DNA from: Phylloscopus collybita
Lineage: Eukaryota > Chordata > Aves > Passeriformes > Phylloscopidae
Length of the DNA: 64,000 bases
Assembly: GCA_027886175.1 (NCBI GenBank)
Contig: JAJNNQ010000006.1
Coordinates: forward strand, 62,180,001 to 62,244,000
Reading direction: 5' to 3'
Part shown: piece by piece, positions 32,226-44,480 of the stretch
Position numbering within the stretch: position 1 is the stretch's first letter
Layout of the letters: the number at the start of each line of letters is the position of its first letter
Notes under the pieces: model-generated
What the model saw: the letters and a program-made list of their open reading frames with translations, nothing else
Told to the model about the DNA's origin: nothing
The model's database searches: none
Translations under genes and position numbers: made by a program

Positions 32226-35119
32226 TCTCATGCTGTGATTTATGTGCAGGTGCCACTGTAGAGCTGTTGTGTTCTGTGACTGCTTCACCTCCCCAGAGGA
32301 TTCCCTAATAAATTCTTCCAAGGGGCATGGAAATATTAGTAAAGTTGGCCTTTATTAAATATTAGTAAATTTTAAAATATATTTATATGTATACACAGTA
32401 AAATTACTTTATATAAATTTTAATGAAGTTGGTGGGGTGAGTGTAACCAGTGTGGAAAGGTCTCATGGAAATGCTGTTCCAGTGAAGAGAGGCTGCTGGA
32501 ATGATGTCCTGGCAGAGTAACAAAAGGTGCACACCTGGGTGTCTGTTTATCTGCTCCTGGTTATCAGATTTGCCATAAACTGCCTGAGTTCTGTACAGAA
32601 CTCAGATTTATGTTGTGTGTTGGATCTCAGCAGTGAACAGAGTTTTCTCCTCCCACTAGGAAAAGGCTAAATTTGTTGGGAAAGCATTTGGCATTTGTAT
32701 CCAATTTGTTCTGTTTGAAAAATACCTCCACAGCTGGTTGCTATAGAATCATTATATTCCTTCCAGATTCAAAGGTTAGTGTTGGACAGAGTGGGGAAGT
32801 TATTGGCAAGGTAACTGAAAAAAATGTGTGAAGTTCTTTGTCCCTGGGGACAGTGCTGGCTTAGTGCCTCCTTGCAGGACTTCTTTATTCCTGGTTTTCA
32901 ATGGCTGGCAGGAGCAGTGCTGGTGGATCTCTGACCTCTGGCACTGTGGATCTGGTTACTCAGATTTTTGGCCAGGCTGTTACATTTTAATGTTATGGCT
33001 TTTTTTTTCCCCTTAGATCTCTGTGTATCTGTTCAGTCTGTGCAGTCTAGGGAGAAGCATTGAAAAAATGAGGTTTGTCTGAGTTTGTTATGAGTCTCAA
33101 ACACTACAGTTTGCATTGAAACCTAATTAAATCTCACTTGCAACTGTGAGATCCTGCTTGGAACATCTATGATTTCCCCTCAGGCTTTTTGTTTGTGGTT
33201 TGTTTTTTGTTTTTTTTCTGTGTGGGTTTGTTTTTTTTCATAATGCTTAATTCACACACGATTTCTGTGTGTTGCTGGGGCTTGATAACCCTGCAACTGC
33301 TGTTTTCCAAAGCAGATCAATTCTTCTGTCACACAGAGTGTTTCCCAGGCTTCCATTGAAGTCCCGTGTGCAGTCCCCTGGAATATCAAATCTAAAAGTT
33401 TTACCTATCTAATCAAAGCTTCTTTAGTGTTTAGGGAAGCCAGCCTGAAACCCAGGGTGTGGGCAGGGTGCTTCATGCCCTTCATCTTGTATCCCTGCAG
33501 GATTTATTAGGAATGTTCTCCCCAGGCTTTGGGGGAAGCCACGTGTGGTATTTGCCTGCTCAGGCAGGTGTGTTTGGATGTGCCTTAATATCCTGCATGT
33601 TTTATTTAGAAGTGGTCTAACAGCTTCCTGAAGTGTCAGCAATGAAATGGATTCCAAAGGAAGACTCACAGAAAAATCTCCAAATTTTGAACAGTAGGTG
33701 AACAAAACACAAAACTTAGTCCTCTGTGTAGCCTGATTTGGGCTGCTGGCCCAGGGTGCCCAGAGCAGCTGTGGCTGCCCCTGGATCCCTGGCAGTGCCC
33801 AAGGCCAGGCTGGACACTGGGGCTGGGAGCAGCCTGGGACAGTGGGAGGTGTCCCTGCCAGGGCAGGGGATGGAACTGGATGAGCTTTAAGGCCCATCCC
33901 AGCACAATCCTTCTGGGATTCTGTGATTTCTGGCTTTAGCTCTGCTGTGCCAATCTGTGTTTCAGAAGTTCTGCCTCCCTTTTCCATGGTGGTTGTCAGG
34001 TGTCTCCCCAGTGTTCCCTGACAGGTTCTAGTGCACGTTGTCCCGAGGTGCTGCATTTCCCCCTCAGCCTGCAGGATTTGCTCTGTTGCCCAGTTTCTTT
34101 GCTTCATTCCAACCTGATTCTCCCAGCTGGCTCCTCCAGTTCCTGGAGGATTTTAACAGTGCTCTGACACTGTCCTGGCTGCTGGCAACCAGGGTTTGGG
34201 AGGCCCCTGCAAGCCCTCATTTGGGGCTCTTAAACAGGAACCTTTCAGAAGGCTGAGGGAGTGATCTCAGGATTGGAAGATGCTGATGTTTCTGCTGGGC
34301 CCAATTCAAAATTCTTTCTCCTTTGTTCATGTCCTGAAGGAACAGGAGGTGCTGCTTGGGTTTTTTTCCCCCCCTTTCTTCCTACTCCTCAAGCATTTCA
34401 ATTTCCAGCTGTCCAAGCAATAATTAAAAGAGCCATAGACAAACATATACCCCAATGCTTGTGTTATTCCTTCATTTGTCCTCATTTCAAGAGTTGAAAT
34501 AATGAGTAAAATTCTTCAGCGGGGTTGGAAGCCATCAGCTGTTGCCATATAGAGCTCCTGTAGTTTGAAAGTTGTCATGGGTGATGTTGGCTGGAGAACT
34601 ACAAATAAAAAGGGAAAAGAACAGAAGTGTGTGAGTAAATGGCCTCTTCAGTGTAGAGTGTGAGGGCATCTCTTGCTGGGGGCCATAATTGAGGATTATT
34701 TGTCACTGCTGTTTTCTTCTCTAAACATATGAAGTGGCGTTTTGTTACTGGATTTTTTTTTTTTTCCCCTTGTGTAATTTGGGGTTTCCTGCTTGGAAGT
34801 TGCACCAATCCAGCTGAACATTTGGAGGAGTGCTGAGTGCTTGGGTTCTCAAACTGTCAGCAGCAGTATTTAATCAGATGAGAACTGAGGCAGGCTCATG
34901 TAGTTTTATCTCTACAAGTACTTAATTATTCATTAATGTGAGAAAGCAAAGTGGATTTGATGTAATAAGTGCTCCATGGGGCCTGGCCTGGCTGCTCACA
35001 GCTTGGGAACTGAAAACATCACCTGGAAATGCTGTGGATCATCCTTGGCACGTTCAGTGCCTCTGTTGGTTCTGCATTAGGAGAGTACAAAGTGCTGCAC
35101 GTGGTTTGGGGCAACCCCT
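32226..35119. other. ITSN1: ITSN1 intron 1 with one CR1 end at 33745-33932
   Basis: A plus-oriented CR1 3' end lies at 33745-33932, from CCCAGGGTGCCCAGAGCAGC to GGGATTCTGTGATTTC. The rest is AT-richer intron with a T/G homopolymer cluster at 33192-33240 and no recognised exon. Confidence 0.6.
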
Positions 35120-35768
35120 GGGATCAATCCAGGCTGGGATGAGCAGATGGAGCAGCCCTGGGAGAGCTGGAGCTGCCCCAGCCCGGAGCCCCCTGTGCCC
35201 AGTGTGGGATTGGGATCAGGAAAGGGATTGGGATCAGGAAAGGGATTGGGATTGTGTCCCTGTGCCCCCTCAGGTGAGAGCCCCACCTGCAGAGCTGCCC
35301 CAGCCCTGGGATCCCAGCCCAGGGAGAGAGCCCAGGGGAGGCAGCAGGATGAGCAGAGGGATGGAGCAGCTCTGCTGGGAGGAAAGGCTGGCACAGCTGG
35401 GATTGTTCAGCCTGGAGAGGAGAAGCTTTGGGCTGAGCTCAGGGTGGCCTTGCAGGGCCTGAAGAAGCCCCAGGAAAGATGGAGAGAGACAATTGCCAAG
35501 GGCTGGGGGGACAGGACAAGGGGGAATGGTCTCAAAGTAAAAAAATTACAGGTTTAGATCAGATATTAGGAAAAATTTCCTCCCTGGCAGGGTGGGCAGG
35601 CCCTGGCACAGGGTGCCCAGAGCAGCTGTGGCTGCCCCTGGATCCCTGGCAGTGCCCAAGGCCAGGCTGGACACTGGGGCTGGGAGCAGCCTGGGACAGT
35701 GGGAGGTGTCCCTGCCATGGCAGGGGATGAGCTTAAGGTCCTTTCCAAACCATTCCCTGATTCCATGT
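35120..35768 (+). mobile_element. CR1-like LINE, longest plus copy
   Basis: It extends farther 5' than most: GGAAAGGCTGGCACAGCTGG, ATTGTTCAGCCTGGAGAGG, GATATTAGGAAAAATTTCC, then the usual 3' end and CATTCCCTGATTCCATG. An 18-bp GGGATTGGGATCAGGAAA duplication lies at 35205-35240. Confidence 0.85.
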
Positions 35769-37149
35769 GTTCATTTTCTTGGTGTCAGTGGTGGTTGAGT
35801 GTTATTACCCTTTCCTTTCCCTGAAGGTGGACAAGTTAATTTTGAGGCAGAAGTTCAGATTCCTTCCTCTACAAGTGGCCAACTCTTCACCACAGTGAGC
35901 TCATTTTGGGTTTTCTCTTTCGCTTCAGGCACCACTAAGTGCCTGTGGTATTTTTCAGGAGAACTGAAAATTTCGCTGCTGAGTTCGAGGAAGGCTTTTT
36001 TGACTGATGAAGGTTTGATTCTAAGTGCTTCAGTATAGGGTGGTTTTGAATAATTGAAATATTGACAGCCTAATTTTTCCTGTAAAATATCTTTAGGTTA
36101 CACTTCTGCAGCCAAGTGACTGCCATAAACTCTTGCTTGCCGTTTCAGAAGGTAATGACTGATGAGGTTATGGATTCATCATTAGAATGCCACTTTTCAT
36201 TTGGAGGTCTTAACTCAGAAGGTAAATAAGCAGAGCTGTATTTTTAGCGTGCAGGGTTTATTTTGGAGCTGTTGGCAGTCGCCAGCTCGCGGGGAATGCT
36301 GTGCTGTGCCGGGGCCAGGAGCGGAGCTGAGCGGTTCCTGCTGACTGCAGCGCCGGCTGGGAGAGCCTCTGCTCCTCCTGCTGCCTCCCCAGCTGTCCCC
36401 TGGCCCTGCTGGGGACCTGCTTTGGTGCTGCAGCAAGTGGCCCTCGAGCCATCTCCTGTTGGAGTCACAAGACTCTGCTGCCAAGGCCGTTTTTAACAAG
36501 CCAGATGGAGAAATAAAGGAATCCTGATCCCGAGTCAGGGGTGACGGCACCTTGCAAGTGACAGCAGCTTCTGAAATCACCTGGGTGAATTGGGATTGTC
36601 GGGTTTAATCCACTGCTGCAAGTATGAGCTATAAATTGTGCAAGTTGTTCCTCTTGTGCTATAAATTATACAAACCTTTCATATCTGTCACTGTCAGGCA
36701 CTGATCTCTGCTCCCTGTGAGCAGGGACAGGACCTGAGGGAACAGCTCGAGCTGTCCCAGGGAGGTCTGGGAAAGGTTCGAGATCAGGAAAAGGTTCTCT
36801 CAAAGGGGCTTTCAAGGCAAGTCAGACCCTAAAGGAAACTTCTGTCTTCAGGTCTTTGTTCTGTGGTGGGTATAGCACTGTCTTCTGAGAAGGTTTGACC
36901 TCTGCCCAGAGGTGTGAACCTTGGAAAGCTCAGTCTTTGGGAGGTTTGACTGGAGTGTGCTGTAAGAGCTGTGGGAGTTGGAGGGAGGAAAGGGAGGAGT
37001 TGTGTTTATACCATGGAGTTGCTGTATCCTGCCCTTCTTGCTCTTCATCTTCCTTGGCCCTCCTCTCCCTGACCTCTCTTGGCTGTTTCATCTCCTCACT
37101 TACCTTGTTTCTCTCCCTGCCTTTCCTGAGGAAACATCCTGGTTGGATC
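35769..37149. other. ITSN1: ITSN1 intron 1 with CpG-rich patch
   Basis: The 36260-36500 part is GC-rich with several CpGs (GCCAGCTCGCGGGG, GCGCCGGCTGG, CCCTCGAGCC) and does not resemble the CR1 copies. The remainder is ordinary intron. Confidence 0.5.
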
Positions 37150-37350
37150 AGCCCCAGTGTATCCAGCAGCACCTGGGCAGGGATTGTGCCCTGTGCTGGC
37201 ACTGAGACCCCTCGAGGGCTGTGTTCAGTTCTGGCTCCTGCAGGGGAGCCCTGGAGGGGCTGGAGCATGTCCAGGGCTGGGAAGGGAGCTGGGAAAGGGG
37301 CTGGAGCCCCAGGAGGGGCTGAGGGAGCTGGGGAAGGGGCTGAGCAAATT
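37150..37350 (+). mobile_element. CR1-like LINE 5'-ward fragment
   Basis: It contains AGCACCTGGGCAGGGATTGT, GAGGGCTGTGTTCAGTTCTGG and GGAGCATGTCCAGGGCTGGG, then breaks before the usual 3' part. Confidence 0.75.
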
Positions 37351-37664
37351 ATACAAATATCAGTAGTTGGAGTGAAATCACAGCTTTCCTGAAGGGAGGA
37401 GGTGGCACAGAGCTCAGCTTATCCAGCCTGGATTTCTGGCAGCTCTCTGGCCTTTGGGTTCCTTGATGATTTTTTGTTTTATCCCACTGTGGGCTCTTGC
37501 TTGGGGGTGCTGGGAGAGACAAGGAACACAGAGGAGTGGAGTCAGTGCTGCTGTGGAACTGGTAGAGGTTGGAGAATGTGGAAAGCACATCTGAAAAACT
37601 GGCTGCTGTTTCAAAATAAGGTTGGAAATTGAGATGTCAGTTCTGGGCCCTCACTGCAATAGAG

Positions 37665-38075
37665 ATCTTGAAGGGCTGGAGCATGTCCAGGGCTGGGGAG
37701 GGGCTGAGGGAGCTGGGAAGGGGCTGAGCCTGGAGCAAAGGAGGCTCAGGGGGGCCTGGTGGCTCTGCACAGCTCCTGCCAGGAGGGGACAGCCGGGGGG
37801 GTCGGGCTCTGCTCCCAGGGCACAGGGACAGGAGGAGAGGGAACGGCCTCAGGCTGGGCCAGGGGAGGCTCAGCTGGGCCAGCAGCAGGAATTTCCCCAT
37901 GGAAAGGGTGCTCAGGCCTTGGCAGGGGCTGCCCAGGGAGCTTTGCAGTGCCCAGCCCTGGAGGTGTCCCCTGGAGGTGGCACTCAGTGCTCTGGGCTGG
38001 GGACAAGGTGGGCACAGCTGGGACTGCCTGGCCTGGGAGGGCTTTGCCAGCCCCAGGGATTCTCTCTTGAGGGTG
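37665..38075 (+). mobile_element. CR1-like LINE, subfamily B
   Basis: The plus-oriented counterpart of the 31768 copy, about 400 bp, ending at GCCAGCCCCAGGGATTCTCT. Confidence 0.85.
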
Positions 38076-39289
38076 CAGAGCTCAGGGTGGCTCTGTAGGA
38101 ACCAACCTGCTGCCAGCACACAGCATCAATGAGCAAGGATCAGGCTGTGACATCCCAGGACAATTGGTGGGTGTACTTGGGCACTGATTATCGGTCAGCA
38201 TGTTAAAAACTTGCAAATTTGAGGGTTTTAAGGAGGGGGTTTGTTTTCACAGCTGCTTTGGCTTTCTTCTTGAATCAAACTTGAAAGGTTTTTCAGATGT
38301 ATTATGTTGGGAAATCAGCATCATGTTACAGTTTTGCAACTGGATTTTTTTTTTCCTTGTCCAAGGCTGCCCCACAACCTTGTAGCAAATTTCCCTGATT
38401 ACAGGGAACTACAAACCAGTCGGCTTTTGAAGTACCCACAGGGGAGAAATTTGTGAGCTACAGTAAACAAACCTCCCCATGCCGCAGATTTGTGACTTAC
38501 AGTAAATAAACCATTAGCACTAACAACAGCCTTAATGTTCTTATCCTCTTGCAGGAAAGGAATTTTTATCCTGGAAAGACGTATTAAAGCATTTCAGGAC
38601 AGGAAAGTTACTTTTTGCAGTGTTATTAACTCTCCAGACTTCCTGGGTCATTTAGAGAAGGACCACAATAAAATTTTCCAGAGCCAGCATGGAAAATGCC
38701 TGTGCACGTGGTGTGTCCCTCACAACCTGCATCCTTCAGAGCAGCTCCAAGTACTTATATAGGAGGAGCATCTCTTCCCTGTTTGATACATTAATGAAAA
38801 AAAAAACCAAAAAAAACCAACAACACCCTGTCATCCATATGTAGATTTTCCCTTGGAGTTCTTGGCTTTGTGTGTGCATATCCTTGTTCTCTCCTGCATG
38901 GCCTGAAATGATTCCCAGCCCTTGGCAGAAATGCAGAGTGGCTGGAGCTTGGGGTCACTTGGAGCGATCCTGTTGCTCCCTCAGTGGTTCGGTGATGCTG
39001 CTGTGGGGCACAGCTAGAGCTGAAATCTGCCTGTTCTCCCAATGAACTCCTGCCTTGACCTGTTGCTTTGTGTGGAGACCAACCTGAACCTCACACTCCG
39101 TTTGCTTTTGGGAAGTCTTGTTCCATAAATCCTCACCCCTTAAGTCCAGTGAAATACATGGAAAGTCTTCCCCTTGTTTTGTGTCTGTTTTGCTCATTTC
39201 TTTGCTGTGTCTGAACTTGTCATTACCAATGGTAATGCATCCAACAGGATTATTCCTGCCCTTGTATCTCAACATAGAAGAGAGCAGGG
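38076..39289. other. ITSN1: ITSN1 intron 1, nothing recognised
   Basis: An imperfect ~45-bp tandem, TTTGTGA(G/C)(C/T)TACAGTAAA(C/T)AAACC, lies at about 38450-38512. Otherwise the stretch is unclassified. Confidence 0.5.
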
Positions 39290-39852
39290 TTGGATGGGGA
39301 GAAATCCTTCTGTGTGAGGGTGGGGAGGCCCTGGCACAGGGTGCCCAGAGCAGCTGTGGCTGCCCCTGGATCCCTGGCAGTGCCCAAGGCCAAGGTTGGA
39401 GCAGTGAGAGGTGTCCCTGCCCATGGCAGGGGTGGAATTGGATCTTCTTTAACATCTCTCCCAACCCAAACCATTCTGGGATCTCTCAGGATGAGTCCTG
39501 CAATAATGGAATATTTTTCCCAGATCAGCTCTAAAATTCTTGGGATGGTTTGAAAAGGTTTGAAATACAGTCTGAGACATGGTTTGATGGGACAGGAGCC
39601 AGGGAATGGCTTCCCAGTGCCAGAGGGCAGGGCTGGCTGGGATCTTGGGCAGGAATTGTTCCCTGGCAGGGTGGGCAGGCCCTGGCACAGGGTGCCCAGA
39701 GCAGCTGTGGCTGCCCCTGGATCCCTGGCAGTGCCCAAGGCCAGGTTGGACACTGGGGCTGGGAGCAGCCTGGGACAATGGGAGGTGTCCCTGCCCAGGT
39801 GCAATGGGATGAGCTTTGGGATCTCTCCCAATCCAAACCATTCAGTGATTCC
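39290..39852 (+). mobile_element. Two CR1-like LINE 3' ends in tandem
   Basis: Copies at about 39290-39482 (with an internal deletion after CCCAAGGCCAAGGTTGGAG) and 39590-39852, same orientation, about 110 bp apart. Confidence 0.85.
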
Positions 39853-41574
39853 TTTACACCAGCCAAGGGTTGAAATTTTTCCAGTTGTTTTTGAGACGCA
39901 GGAGTCTGGTTTATGTGGAACTGGTGGGAAAGCACAGTTGTCATCTGCAAAGAGAGCTTGGCCCATGCCTTTACACGATTTAATTCTTTTTGTGCCATTC
40001 AAATGTATTTGCAGTCAATTAATATTTTTTTTAAATAGAAATAGGATTTTTAAATTGGATTGTGCCTTTTCAAATCTGTATGTATTTACATATGTTCTAT
40101 ATGTATCTACAGTTTGCATTTTATCTTGCAAACTGTTTGGCCTTTCCCTTACCCCATTGCCTGGATCATTTGCCTGGTTTTGTGGTCACATCTGGGATGG
40201 TTTTGCTCTTGTGTGAAAACTGGTTCTGGGCATTTTGAGGGGAATTGATCTTAGGGAACCAGGAAACCTTTGCTTTGGGATATTCCCTGTCTCATGCAGT
40301 GAAGCCCTTTTTGCTTCATTTCCCTGGAGTGTACTTGAGGATATTTTAAATAGGAGACAGGAGCTCTAGCAATGGAACTTTACCATGTTTAATTCCTTGT
40401 TTAGGCTTCGTGCAGCCTCTGCATGCTTGGCAATGTGAGAGAGTCCCTGACCCTCCCTCTGAACTGCTGCCTGCTCAGTTCACCCCTTTGCAGTGAAAGG
40501 AAATCCCTTGATTTTCCAAATGCCCCAGGGCCTGTCCTGTCTCTGTGAGAAACAGCCCAGGAAGTTTCAGTGTCTGTTCCTCCAACATTTACATCTACCC
40601 TATAAAGCTGCTGGTTTTTGTCTGCTGGACACTTTCTCTTCTTGGCCACCTGTGATCAACCCGTGTTGGAGCAGCGTGACAAGGAGGATCAGTGACAGAA
40701 AGCCTGGTCTAAATGCCACAATTCAAGTCTGTTCATGCTTCTGAAGAGCTCCTCATGTCCTGCAGAAGTTGAGAAGACAGAGCTCGGAAGAGATTCAGAG
40801 CAAAATGTCCTTGGGCAGGAGATAGGAGCTGCCTCAAGCAGTGGTGATGTGGGCTGACACAGCTACTGAGATGCTGATAAGGCTTGGGAGATGCTGAATA
40901 ATTCTCCTATTAAATGACTGGTTTGAAAATCTGCTTCCCAAATCTGCACCAGCAGAGCCCTGCACTTATGTAACTGAGAGAGTTCAGGAGAGCAGCTGCT
41001 TGCAGGGGATAGAGTGACCTCCATGAGTCCTTCAGAGGACAGAGCCTTCGCTTTCATCACCAGCTGGGGCCTCTCCCTGCCCGGCCAGACCTTTTATCTG
41101 CTGGATTTGCCTCGGAGGAGGGGAAAGGGAATGGCTGTGCACATCCTGAACTCCCTGACTCAACACTTGTGCTGACTCGGGGCTTTTTCTTCCTTCCTGC
41201 CCTTCCCCCAGCAGAGCTGTTACTTAGTGGCAGAGATGGAGAAGGTGAAGTGAAACAACTCAAGAATAGCCCGTTTTCTTTTTTTTTTTCTTTTTTTTTT
41301 TTTTGTCCCCATTTCAAAGGATCAGCTCTAAAGTTGAGACAAGCATGTGGATTTTCACAGCATAGCTATGTGGGATTAGGTCAGGCCTACAAGTGATTAA
41401 ATCTTGGGCTGGAAGGCACCACTGCTGTCCAAGCCAGACTTGACAGCTCTGACCTATTGCTTTGGCTGCCCTAATTCCTTTAAAAACATCGAGCTGGATT
41501 GAAGCATGGGAGCTGTTGCAGTTGTGTCATGGGCATCTGTAGGAAAGGGAGGGAAGAAGTTTTGGGCCCCTCAG
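39853..41574. other. ITSN1: ITSN1 intron 1, nothing recognised
   Basis: Contains a T-rich run at 41278-41304; no exon or element recognised. Confidence 0.5.
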
Positions 41575-42048
41575 TTCAGGATGGACATTGAGAAGCTTGA
41601 GCGTGTCCAGAGGAGGCACCGAGGCTGCTGAGGGGCTTGGAGCACAAACCCTGTGAGGAACGACTGAGGGAGCTGGGGTTGTTCAGCCTGGAGAAAAGGA
41701 GACTCAGAGGTGACCTGATCACTCTCTACAACTCCCTGAAGGGTGGCTGTGGTCAGCTGGGGTTGGTCTCTTTCTCCAGGCAGCACTGACAGAAGGAGAG
41801 GACACAGCCTCAAGCTGTGTCAAGGGAAATCCAGGTTGGATATCAGGAAAAAGTTTTTCACAGAAAGAGTGATAAAGCACTGGAATGGCCTGCCCAGGGA
41901 GGTGCTGGAGTCACCATCCCTGGGTGTGTTTAACAAAAGCCTGGATGTGGCACTGGGTGCCATGGTCTGGTTGAGGTGTTAGAGCATGGGTTGGACTTGA
42001 TGGTCTTGATGGTCTCTTCCAACCTAAAATTCTGTGATTCTGTGAAGT
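41575..42048 (+). mobile_element. CR1 LINE, most canonical copy
   Basis: It reads TTGTTCAGCCTGGAGAAAAG, TCTCTACAACTCCCTGAAGG, GTTGGATATCAGGAAAAAGT, GGTTGGACTTGATGGTCTTG and AAATTCTGTGATTCTGTGA in order. This is the textbook avian CR1 3' region with its 8-bp ATTCTGTG tail repeat. Confidence 0.95.
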
Positions 42049-42679
42049 TTATGAGCCACTTTCTGGAGTATTTCCATGACCATCTTGACTTGGATGTGCT
42101 GCAGCAGCATCCCCCTCGCTACAGGAGGTTGCCTGAGGTGGGTGGAAGAGGTGTGAGAGTTGATGCAGGAGAAAGGGATAATCTGCAAAGAGCCACGTCA
42201 TTATTTATTCTCTAACCCATTTGGGCTGGTTCTTGCAGAGGCAGCAACTGAAGGAACAAAGTTGTTTGTGGTGAGGACTGGAGAGGTCAGAAATGTGCTA
42301 AGGGGAAAATGCCCACGGAAGTGATCCAGGGCTGCACTGGGCTTCCAAAGCAGCTGTGCTCTGCTCCCTGAAAGCTGCAGTTAAAGAGTTAAAGGTGGCC
42401 AGGTTAAAGGTGTGATGTGTCTGTCAGACTCCTCTTGGAATAATGTACTCCTATCAAATTAGGATAAAACTGGCACTGAGGGGTTACAGGGCACTCACAC
42501 TCAGCCAAGGCTGGACTCCAGGCCTTTTGTTCTCAGAGTCTCTCCTGAATGCCATTGCTTAGGGATCCCAGAGCCATGGACACAGCTGGAAATAAAGCGG
42601 GACTGGCTTTAGTTTATGGGAGGGAAATCCCAGAACCCATCTGCTTTACCTGCTCCTCTTGGAATTCATGGAGTCACCT

Positions 42680-43185
42680 GGTGGGTGAGGTTGGGAGGGA
42701 CCCCAGTGGGTCACTGGTGCCACCTCCCTGCTCCAGCAGGGCCATCCCAGAGCTTGGGGCACAGGGTTGTGTCCGGGTGGCTCTGGAATGTCCCCAGGGA
42801 GGAGAGTCCAGCCCCTCTCTGGGCTCTGCTCAGGGCTGGGCACTGCCCAGGGCAGAATTTCAGGGGAATTGCTGGGCTCAGGCCCTGCCCGGGGCTCTGG
42901 GGCCATTGCTGGGCCTGGGGCAGAGCCTGGGCCTGCTCTGCCCTCCCTGAGACAGGGACAGACAGGGACAGACAGGGTCAGACAGGGTCAGACAGAGGAA
43001 CACAGGGACAGACAGGGGGACACAGGGACAGACAGGGGGACACAGGGACACCCAGGGCTGAGGGCCCCTCTCAGCTGGGGCTCCTCTCCAGGCTGAGCAG
43101 CCCCAGCTCCCTCAGCCTCTCCTGGGCACGGAGATGCTCCAGGTCCTTCCTCAGCTCTGCTGGATCTGCTCCAGGTCTGTCAAAT
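42680..43185 (-). mobile_element. CR1 LINE, reverse, with expanded microsatellite
   Basis: On plus it runs GAGGTTGGGAGGGACCCCAG ... CTCCTCTCCAGGCTGAGCAG ... GAGATGCTCCAGG, a CR1 in reverse orientation. A GACAGGGACA-type array interrupts it. Confidence 0.8.
42945..43052 (+). repeat. (ACAGGGACAG)n array inside CR1
   Basis: About ten decamer units of ACAGGGACAG/ACAGGGTCAG, passing into a GGGGACACAGGGACAGACA 20-bp period. Confidence 0.95.
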
Positions 43186-43764
43186 AAAACAGATTTGGAG
43201 CTGTGAGGGCACACAACACTCACATCCTGCATTTCCTTCTCCTACTTTCCAGGTCGTTCTTGAAGTTAATGTCAGGCTGCCATTAAGGGTTGTTGTAGGT
43301 GTGCAAGTATTCCCAACTTCCTAATTCTTGTCTTTCAGATTTTTGGGTTCAGTCCTTGTTTTGAAGGAGTCAGAAATTGCTCACTGCCACTGTGTTAATG
43401 AGGGTTCTTAACAAACTCCCCCAAACAAACAAAATGAGCAAACAGGTCGCTGCTTCACCTGTGTGAGTAGAGGCAACTTAAGAAATAAGCAAATTGCAGC
43501 ACTAAGAAACCCTTGAAATTCCTGCATTACAGGGTCTGGTGGTTCTGAATGAAGCTATTAAACTCAAAATAAAACAAGGCGGTTATTTTATTTCTTATTA
43601 AGGGATTTAGAAACAGTTGAGTGATGCACTGGCTTTTCATTGTGTTAAATCTTTTAAAATAAGAGTCAGTCACTTCTTGAAAAGGGTGCTGTAATCCAGT
43701 CACAGTTCAGTTGGGACTGGAATTACTGGGGGATTGCTGTCAGGATTGAAACAACCCCAGTGTG

Positions 43765-44480
43765 TGAGAGATCCCAGGATTCCAGGGTTTGGAAAAGCCC
43801 TCCCAGCCCAGGCAGTCCCAGCTGTGCCCACCTTGTCCCCAGCCCAGAGCACTGAGTGCCACCTCCAGGGGACACCTCCAGGGCTGGGCACTGCAAAGCT
43901 CCCTGGGCAGCCCCTGCCAAGGCCTGAGCACCCTTTCCATGGGGAAATTCCTGCTGCTGGCCCAGCTGAGCCTCCCCTGGCCCAGCCTGAGGCCGTTCCC
44001 TCTCCTCCTGTCCCTGTGCCCTGGGAGCAGAGCCCGACCCCCCCTGGCTGTCCCCTCCTGGCAGGGAGTTGTGCAGAGCCACCAGGGCCCCCCTGAGCCT
44101 CCTTTGCTCCAGGCTCAGCCCCTTCCCAGCTCCCTCAGCCCCTCCTGGGGCTCCAGCCCCTTCCCAGCCCCACACAGAATCCCCAAATCCCTTGGGCTGG
44201 CAAAGCCCTCCCAGGCCAGGCAGTCCCAGCTGTGCCCACCTTGTCCCCAGCCCAGAGCACTGAGTGCCACCTCCAGGGGACACCTCCAGGGCTGGGCACT
44301 GCAAAGCTCCCTGGGCAGCCCCTGCCAAGGCCTGAGCACCCTTTCCATGGGGAAATTCCTGCTGCTGGCCCAGCTGAGCCTCCCCTGGCCCTCTCCTCCT
44401 ATCCCTGTTCCCCCCTGGCTACCCCCTCATGTCAGGCAGATGATGTTTAAGGTCCCTCCCAATCCATTCCAGGATTCTGG
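43765..44480 (-). mobile_element. Two abutting subfamily B CR1 copies
   Basis: Reverse-oriented copies at 43765-44165 and 44170-44400 follow one another directly. The second is internally deleted and ends in a plus-oriented CR1 tail fragment (GTTTAAGGTCCCTCCCAATC) near 44440-44475, making a chimeric end. Confidence 0.8.
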
